A stretch of 64,000 nucleotides of DNA. Source: Raphanus sativus (lineage: Eukaryota; Streptophyta; Magnoliopsida; Brassicales; Brassicaceae). Of the stretch, positions 56,690-64,000 are shown piece by piece. The position numbers were made by a program, and so were the translations under genes. The stretch's first letter is position 1. The number at the start of each line of letters is the position of its first letter. Where the stretch lies: NCBI RefSeq assembly GCF_000801105.2, contig NC_079516.1, forward strand, positions 42,512,908 through 42,576,907. The letters run 5' to 3'. The notes beneath the pieces were generated by a model. The model saw only the letters and a list, made by a program, of their open reading frames with translations, was not told the DNA's origin and ran no database searches.

Positions 56690-58246
56690 ATGGTGAACCA
56701 ACATTTCTTTCAGCCTCTTCTTCCCGGCTTCCACAGCCTCTTGGTAACTCAATCTCTCTTCTTTCTTTTAAAAATCTTTCCAAGAGAAGCTAATTTAGAA
56801 AGATGGTTCTGGTTTCTGTATATGCATGTTGCTTCAGACCATTCCTGCAGCCTTCTGCTCCAAGCTAGTAGAAGGAAGGAATGAGCACACGACTACGGCG
56901 AAGCTGAGATCAGACGTGTCGGATATAGCCTGGGAAGTGAAGATAGAAGATGGCCGGAAACTCACCGACGGTTGGAAAGAGTTTGCTCTCGCGCATGATC
57001 TTCGAGTTGGTGACATTGTCATTTTCAGACAAGAGAAAGACATGGCTTTCCACGTTACTCTTTTCGGTCCCAGTTGCTGTGAGATTCAGTACGGATCGTG
57101 TTTGGAAGACAAGAACAAACTCAAGCTCAGTGAGTTGTTTACAATAGAGAGAACCAGCTTTGATTATGACAAGTTGGTTTTTTATTCTTTGGTCTTTGTT
57201 TGTTTTCAGGGAAGATTCAAAACAAGAAGAATAAAAGAAGATATGTAGAGTCTTCTTCTTCGCTAGATCCCTCTTGTTTTATGAATTACGTGAGGCCTTC
57301 AAGCCTCCGAGATAACAGACTGGTACTCTCTACTCCTAACTTGAACCAAAAACTCTTATTATAGTTGTCTGAATTTGATCAGAACCATGTATCTGTTGAA
57401 ATGAATTTTCCAGAATCTTCCAAAGCGTTTTGTGAAGGCAAATGGTCTAGAAACAAGATGTGGAGAGATTGTTCTGATGGATGAAAAGGGTAGATCATGG
57501 AATTTCAGATTGACACAAAAAAAATCATGTGGAACTATTGCTGTGGCAGGAGGGTGGACAAGTTTTTGTAGGGCCAACGGGCTTAGAGCTGGAAGTTTAT
57601 TTACTTTCAAACTGATCAAAAGAGGAGACGCTCTGGTTCTACTTAAGTCCCCCTCCTCCACAAAGTCTGCAGAAGAAGATTGCTTAGAAGCTAATGAGAT
57701 AGAGTTGGACAGCGAAGAAGAGAGCAACCAAGATGAGAAAAGCTTCAAGAAGCCTAGACTGCTATGGAAAGCCTCTACATTTTCACCATCTCAAAAAAAG
57801 CCTAGATCCTTTTGGAAAGCCTCTACATCTTCACCAAGCCAAAACCTATTTGTGACATTAACTCTCAAAACTTGTGACGTCAGAAACTCCAGACTGGTCA
57901 GTTTCATCAACAATCCCTTTGTGTTGTTAATTCCATCAGAGTCTTGAACCTTTTCCTTTTTTTGCAGTTTCTTCCTGTAAATTACACAAGGCTGCATGGC
58001 ATCAACAAGGAAACTAAAATGACTATGTTGGATAAAAATGGTGTGAAGTGGTCCACGGCTCTACGGTCTGAGAAGAATGGTGGTGATAGAATAAGACTAG
58101 TAGGAGGTTGGAAAGAGTTCTTCAAAGCTAACTGTGTGGAGATTGGTGAATCCATCATTGTGAAGCTGATTTGGGAAGGAGACAAAAGTTGTGTCCTTAA
58201 GTTCTACTCCAAGGTGAAGCAAGAGACCAAATTAAACTGTAGCTGA
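56690..58246 (+). CDS. REM-family B3 transcription factor with three B3 domains
   Basis: Five exons (56690-56743, 56838-57129, 57210-57322, 57414-57896, 57968-58246) give 406 aa. The opening HFFQPLLPGF is the same as in the first REM gene, and the first B3 domain (GWKEFALAHDLRVGDIVIF) is very close to it. So these two genes are recent paralogues. The second and third B3 domains start at NLPKRF and FLPVNY. The linker in exon 4 contains a tandem copy of about 14 residues (KKPRLLWKASTFSPSQ and KKPRSFWKASTSSPSQ). All junctions are GT-AG. Confidence 0.87.
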
Positions 58247-58519
58247 GTGTGTTCTTTTTTGATCTTTTGTAAGTACCCAAGACGAATTGTAATGAATCAA
58301 TGTTGCTTTTAGGTTTGTTGTAGGACCCCAGTGTGGGATCTGTGACTGTGAGTGTTGAATTAGACTTCAGTTGAGAATTCTCTGATTTCAAGAGGTCTCA
58401 ACATCTTACAAAAACTACCGAAGATGGAGGTGGATAAAGAAACACTTGAAGCCACTGAAGTAAAAGGTGGCAACAAAGCACATAACAGGCCGTTGACATC
58501 AAATTTTTGTCCTTATTTG

Positions 58520-58665
58520 TAGTATAAGTGTAGTGTGGTGGGTGAGATTGGAGGAAACGACTATAACTATGGTTTCTTCCAAGGCAGTGCCATGCAAGAC
58601 ATAATCCGAGCTGGTGGAATTAATGTGGTCGTTCCAACATCCTTTTTCTGTTTTCCGATTTGCTT
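58520..58665 (+). pseudogene. GDSL esterase/lipase fragment
   Basis: The frame reads VVGEIGGNDYNYGFFQG followed by IIRAGGINVVVPTS. GEIGGNDYN is the conserved block III of plant GDSL lipases. The AG before TATAAGTGTAGTG could be an old splice acceptor. Neither the GDSL serine block nor the C-terminal DxxH block is present nearby, so it is a stranded exon piece. Confidence 0.75.
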
Positions 58666-58749
58666 AACCCCTTTCCACAGTGAAAATTCCACAAACGAGA
58701 AAGGTTGCTTGAATCATTGTAATATTTTAACTAGATCATGACAGAACGG

Positions 58750-59940
58750 GTGTTAATTTTTTTTTTATCTTTGTTCGTACTAAATGTTATACATGATTGC
58801 TATGTGTATTAATTTTAAATTTTGAGAAATAAAAAATGTGTTTAAATGTGTTTAAATAAACAATGTACTAATGTGATTCCTTTGGCACGCTGCTGCAATC
58901 TTTACACCATATAAAATAGAAAAAGAAACAGATTTATAAATTAATAGAATAGAAAAAAAACTTGATGATAAAAAAAAAAAACTTATAAAAGCTGAAACAA
59001 ATGCAAGTACAGATTCATCTGCGAGGATGCATTCGAATGTGTCACCTCCAAAACCGGTGTTTTGTTTCCAACAATGAAGAACTTTAACTCGAATTTTCCA
59101 ATTGTTTCTTAAAGGTTTCACACCATCTATCATAACTAAAGTGCTGTTTATTTTTATTACAAATACTATGTCTAATTTGTATATAATCATGGCAGAGATT
59201 ATGGTTGCACATTTGAGTTGATCAGATATATTAGTATCTAATTTCTATGTATGTGACGATTCATATGTATCTTAGTATTCTTACTATATATATATTATAT
59301 ATAATTTCAATATGGACAAACAGATGAATGGTATGTATTTCATAGGAATGATATCTATATATTATATCTATATATTATATATAATTGCAATATGGACAAA
59401 CAGATGAATTATGTAAAATTGCAATATAATTGTAAGATTTAGTTTCAGAGCAATGGTACGTATTATATTCTTAGTATATAAATGGACATGTAATAATGAT
59501 ACGTATTAAATCCACATGTAGTAATATGTGGAAACCGTATATGGTATATATTATAAATAAGAGATGATGTTTAATTTAAATATAAGAGGTCCACCTTTAA
59601 AATCCACCTAGAAGAAGTTGTAATGTTTCTGTTTTAATAAGATAGATTACTAACTAGAACTTACCTTCCGCCTATTTAATTTAACTTGTATTCAACTTAA
59701 ATTCATAAACCGATGATTTAATAAAAAAAATTCATGTATATTTCTTATGTTTAGTAATTTACATATAAATTAAAATATATTATTTTATAATATAGATATT
59801 AGATAATATTTTTTATTTCTACTTAATATTATATTAAAAATTTATAACTTGATACAATTTGATATAATTGTATTATTCATATATTAATTTATTGTTTTTT
59901 TGTTAATTTATTTTAAAATGAAACAACATGTTTTTATTAT
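58750..59940. other. AT-rich intergenic DNA, no gene
   Basis: A local direct repeat occurs near 59290-59410: ATATATAATT.CAATATGGAC plus AAACAGATGAAT is present twice. Nothing else was recognised. Confidence 0.45.
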
Positions 59941-59944
59941 TAAT

Positions 59945-60372
59945 TTTATGATATTTTTTGTTAAAATTGAACTCTCGAAATTATTTGACTAAACTAATAA
60001 AGTAATACTATATTTAAAAATTATTTTATATAATATATACTATATATATTTCAATTTGTGTTTTTATTTTCACCACAAAAAAATATTGTAATTAATTAAT
60101 TTAAATTGATTTTAAACGTAGTGTTAAAATCTGTAAATAAGAAAAATATAAAAAAATATTTAATTTATTGTAAACACAATGACTAAATGCGCAAATAAAA
60201 AACTATTTAATCTGCTATTTATGGTTTCAAACAATTCTTATTTATCATGTTATCTATGTTTCCAAACAATACCAAAATGTAGTTCAATTTTAATAATATA
60301 GATAATATAAATGCATGTATTAATAACTAAGTATAAAATTATTTAGCCCGCATAAGCGGACGAAACACCTAG
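59945..60372 (+). mobile_element. Helitron-like element, 3' part
   Basis: A hairpin CCGC-ATAA-GCGG (60348-60359) is followed after 9 nt by CTAG (60369-60372) and then TT. This fits the Helitron 3' end (hairpin, then CTRR, inserted before T). The preceding sequence is related to about 7250-7730. The 5' end (TC...) was not located, so the left limit is only the start of the shared sequence. Confidence 0.5.
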
Positions 60373-60375
60373 TTA

Positions 60376-60870
60376 TCTTAATATTTAGAATGTATAATTT
60401 GAGATCATTATCTTCTTGTAACTTTTTTTAATATTATTAAAATAAATTTTAAAAATCTAGAATTAGAAGTTAGAGTTAAAGAGGTGTTTAGGTAGAGTTT
60501 AAACTTTTAGAAAATAAATAAGTAAGTTTAAAAGTACTTTCAAAATTTTAAAGAATTATTATAAAAATATTTAAAATTTGATTCTGGAAGCATATGATTC
60601 AAAAACAATAAAAAGTATTTTTATTTAAACAATTATTGATACATATATATATACTTTTAACAAAATTTCTTTTGGTGGTTTTTTTGGAGACAAAAACTCA
60701 AAAGAACTATTTGAAAGTATCCCAAAACTTATACCAAAATGTCATAATAACAAAGATTTAAGAGGGCTAATTTTGTTGAGAGAGTATTAAGAGAAAGAAA
60801 GAAAAAAGGAAGCAGAGTAGAATCTCTCGGCATCTCCGAATCTGAAGAAGAAGAAAGGTTGGAGATCGAC
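60376..60870. other. UBP19 upstream region
   Basis: AT-rich to about 60770, then a purine-rich leader (GAGAAAGAAAGAAAAAAGGA) before the start codon. No further motif is claimed. Confidence 0.45.
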
Positions 60871-60875
60871 TTTAG

Positions 60876-63800
60876 ATGCATGAAGTTGGATTAACGTGGG
60901 ATCTCAATTTCTTCACGCAGCTTCTACTCACCCTCTTCTTCCTCTCCATCGGCCTCCTCTTCTTCGTCAAACGAACGGCCGCCAAGTACTTCGACGCCGG
61001 CGCCTCCGGTGGTTTCGACAGCTACCACCGCCGAGATTCCATGGTTCCCGACACGGCTGAATGCCACGTCTGCGGGAAGCTCACCACCAAGAAGTGCTCT
61101 CGTTGCAAATCCGTTCGATACTGGTATCACCCACCAAACCACTCCTTCTCCTCTTCTTTGATTAGGGTTTAATGTAGACCAGATAGAATTAAAAACATGG
61201 TCGTGTCCAATTGTGCTTTCCATGACTTCTTTTGTTATTACAGAACAGAACAGTCTTGCTTTGTCCGAAAGTTTTGATATTTAGCCAATCCTCTAGATTT
61301 ATCAATGTTTGTTTACGTTTATATAGAACAATCTTGCTTTTGTCTGAAATTTTAGGGTATAATGTTTTTTTTTTAAATAATTGGTTTTGTATTTGTCTGA
61401 TTGTCTCTCTCTCTCTGTGTTATTTGCTACTTAGCTCTGCGGAGTGCCAAAAGTCAGACTGGAACTCAGGGCATAAACGACAATGCAAGGTGTTTAAGAG
61501 TTCTGACTCGTCATCACCCGTGAGAAGGGATCATCATGATCTCGATTTCAAAGCTTCTCTCTTTGGGAATAACTCTGCATCGGCTCCTCCTAAGCTAATG
61601 AGCCAAAGCAAAGCTGTCGTCGTCAAGCCAGGAGATGTAATGTGCCTTATTTTTTACTCATCCTCTTGTTGAAAGTCCAGTTTTGATCTGATTTTTTTGC
61701 AGGTTCTTTTCCCATACGAGACTTTTGTTAACTATTTTAACTGGGACAAACCTACATTGGCTCCTTGTGGGCTCACCAATTGTGGAAACAGGTTTTTTGT
61801 TAAAAGCAAAATTCTTCTTTTTTTTTTACAGTCTGTTTTTTTTTCTTATGTTAAAAAATCCTATTTCAGTTGTTTCGCCAATGTGGTTCTACAATGCCTT
61901 TCATGGACACGCCCTCTTGTTGCCTACCTACTGGAGAGAGGCCACAAGAGACAATGTAAGTTTTTTCTTTTTCTTTTAATTCGGAGGAGATTTTTTTTAA
62001 ATGCTTTCACAATTATTTTAATTGTTGGTTTGGTTTGATAGGTAGGCGCAATGATTGGTGCTTCTTCTGTGAATTTGAAACTCATCTCGAAAGAGCAAAC
62101 ATGAGCCGGTTTCCCTTTTCACCAATGAACATTATCTCCCGGTTGCCTAACATTGGTGGCAATCTTGGGTATGGGAGACAGGAAGATGCTCATGAGTTGA
62201 TGAGGTCAGCAACTGTTACTCAGTTTCCTTCAGTCAAATCTGTCAGCTAATAGCTTTTAAAAACTTAATGTGTTTTTTTTAGGTTTGTAATTGACATGAT
62301 GCAATCTGTTTGCCTCGATGAATTTGGTGGAGAAAAAGTGGTGCCTCCTAGTGCCCAAGAAACAACACTTATCCAACACATATTTGGCGGTCTCCTTCAG
62401 TCACAGGTAATGAATGTTTCCTAATACAATAAATGTGTCAGTAAGGCATATTAATGTTAGTCAAGTGATATCTCTCACTCAATGCGTTTTTTTTCAATGA
62501 AACTTTTTGCAGGTCCAGTGTACTGTTTGCAGTAATGTTTCTGATCAGTATGAAAATATGATGGATTTAACTGTTGAGATCCACGGGGATGCGATATCTT
62601 TGGAGGAATGTCTCGATCAGTTCACTGCTAAAGAGTGGCTTCAGGGAGATAACCTTTACAAATGTGATAGGTATTTTATTTATTTATTTATATTCCTTCT
62701 TAAGACATGGTTGATATGTCCATCTTGTGTTTCTGAAAGTTTTTTTGTCTCTCTTTTTTTCCAGATGTAATGACTATGTGAAGGCATGTAAGCGCCTTTC
62801 AATTCGTTCTGCTCCTAATATTCTTACAATTGCCTTGAAAAGATTCCAGGTTTTTTTTTACTCTCTCACTTTTACTCTCTTTTTACCTCTGATGGTGGTT
62901 TTGCTAATAACTCAGAAACTATGTTACAGGGTGGGAGGTTTGGTAAACTGAACAAAAGAATTGGTTTTCCCGAGACAATTGATCTTGGCCCTTACACGAG
63001 CGGTGGAGGGGAAGGTTCAGATGTGTACAATCTTTACGCTGTGATTGTCCACTTAGATATGTTGAATGCCTCTTTTTTTGGTCACTACATTTGCTACGTG
63101 AAGGACTTCCGAGGAGACTGGTACCGAACAGACGATTCTGAGGTAGGAATCATCTTTTCTTCTTTTTTTTTTTTTTTTAAATCAACTCTTGTTGTTTTGT
63201 TTGTTGACATAAACGAAAAATACTTGCAGGTTGAAAAGGTTGAACTAGAAGATGTCCTTTCTCAACGAGCATACATGCTCCTCTACAGCAGGAAGAGCCT
63301 TTCATCTTTTTTAGTGTTTTAGATTTTACAAGAAGAATATGTATTTTACTTGTGCAACAAGAAAGAATCTTGTATTAAGAGAATAACATCTGATGTTGGT
63401 TGGTGCAGGGTTCAGACCAGACCATCAAGCCTTAGACCCGAAGAAGTTCAAGATGAAAAGAAAACAGATGCATTAAAAACAGAATCTAGCCAAGACAGCT
63501 CTGTTGAGAGTTCTGGGGAGGGAGTAACTGACACGAGTGTGTCCTCGCTGTGTAACGGCATCATCTCACATTCAGAAGGATCATCACCTTCGTCATCTGT
63601 AACTGTCTCTGAAAAAGAAGGGGAAGTTGCCGAAAGGGTTGATACGTTAGATTCTGAGTCAAACCCTTCTATTGACATGGAACATGATTCTGGAACAGAT
63701 CATCAAGAAGAAGGAGAAGCAGCAAAAGGGAAAGAAAATCCAACGGTTGAAGAACCGGCTGTTGATTCTTCTTCTTGTTCGGACAATACTGCTTCATCCC

Positions 63801-63943
63801 CTTCTGCTGCTACAGAAAATCCAACGGTTGAAGATCCTGCTTGTTCGGACATTGCTACTTCATCTCCATCTGCTGCTATAAAGTCCAAGCACCAGGAGGA
63901 GAAAGAAGATTCAGACACCAAGATGATTGATGATGCTCATTGA
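60876..63943 (+). CDS. UBP19: Ubiquitin-specific protease 19-like with MYND finger; last splice donor damaged
   Basis: Exons are 60876-61123, 61435-61636, 61703-61791, 61870-61955, 62042-62204, 62283-62406, 62513-62670, 62765-62849, 62930-63142 and 63230 onward. A membrane anchor lies at about residues 11-31. The MYND finger (about 62-100) runs from [15 protein letters not shown] to HKRQC. The USP catalytic Cys box is [17 protein letters not shown] and the His box is FFGHYICYV. The enzyme removes ubiquitin, and in Arabidopsis UBP19 is needed for embryo development. After LLYSR (63291) the expected GT donor reads GA, so reading continues to a stop at 63320-63322 (486 aa). The Ser/Glu-rich tail of 177 residues (63409-63943), preceded by a good acceptor, is open and would give 654 aa if spliced. 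The tail frame is intact. Confidence 0.9.
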
Positions 63944-64000
63944 ATCCAAAAGGACAGTGAAATCACAACATTTTTTCATGGCTCTTGAAGAGATCAACAA
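63944..64000. other. Start of the UBP19 3' flank
   Basis: Only 57 bp follow the tail stop codon before the window ends. Confidence 0.6.

Overview
This window is plant nuclear DNA from the mustard family, most likely Brassica or a close relative. Genes are split by short GT-AG introns, intergenic DNA is very AT-rich, and transposons dominate the gaps. The recognisable genes match, in order, a stretch of Arabidopsis chromosome 2 running from about At2g24840 down to At2g24640. These are AGL61-like MADS box, C3H22 (CCCH/G-patch), TIC55 (here a pseudogene), peroxidase 18, ARL1, GLUTAMINE DUMPER 4, a REM/B3 cluster and UBP19. The assignments come from recalled protein families and gene order, not from a search.

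Layout. 0-4.5 kb: repeats and a tRNA-derived SINE. 4.5-5.2 kb: type I MADS gene (minus) with a duplicated upstream block. 6-9.6 kb: AT-rich repeats with a large fold-back element. 9.7-13 kb: C3H22 (plus) and a decayed TIC55 (minus). 13.3-16.3 kb: remnant of a DUF1985-carrying element. 16.7-18 kb: peroxidase 18. 18.3-19.9 kb: a hAT-like MITE and a 5'-truncated LINE. 20.5-23.9 kb: an intact eIF3b gene with a translation-type promoter, apparently not at its Arabidopsis position. 24.3 kb: Copia scrap. 25.3-26.7 kb: ARL1 (minus). 28-33.6 kb: a SINE, GDU4 (minus) and a tandem partial copy of its 5' end and promoter, each copy hit by different small transposons. 33.8-37.5 kb: a structurally complete Mutator-like element with two convergent genes. 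39-41 kb: transposon debris and a MITE. 41-44.4 kb: F-box/DUF295 pseudogene and intact gene. 45.6-46.6 kb: Helitron-like end and a 125-bp tandem duplication. 46.9-58.3 kb: three REM genes (4, 4 and 3 B3 domains), interrupted by a non-autonomous MULE and a long inverted-repeat element. 58.5 kb: GDSL lipase scrap. 60.9-63.9 kb: UBP19 with a damaged last splice donor.

The host genes are not an operon and share no single pathway. They are housekeeping (eIF3b, ARL1, C3H22), reproductive (AGL61, REM), transport/defence (GDU4, peroxidase) and protein turnover (F-box, UBP19) genes. The most distinctive content is the 3.7-kb two-gene MULE at 33.8-37.5 kb. It has near-identical 145-147 bp terminal inverted repeats, an 8-9 bp target duplication, a full-length transposase and a second gene for a GRF-zinc-finger/coiled-coil/membrane-anchored protein. 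Next come a pair of 469-bp MULE-type MITEs carrying telomere-like repeats and the broken UBP19 splice site.
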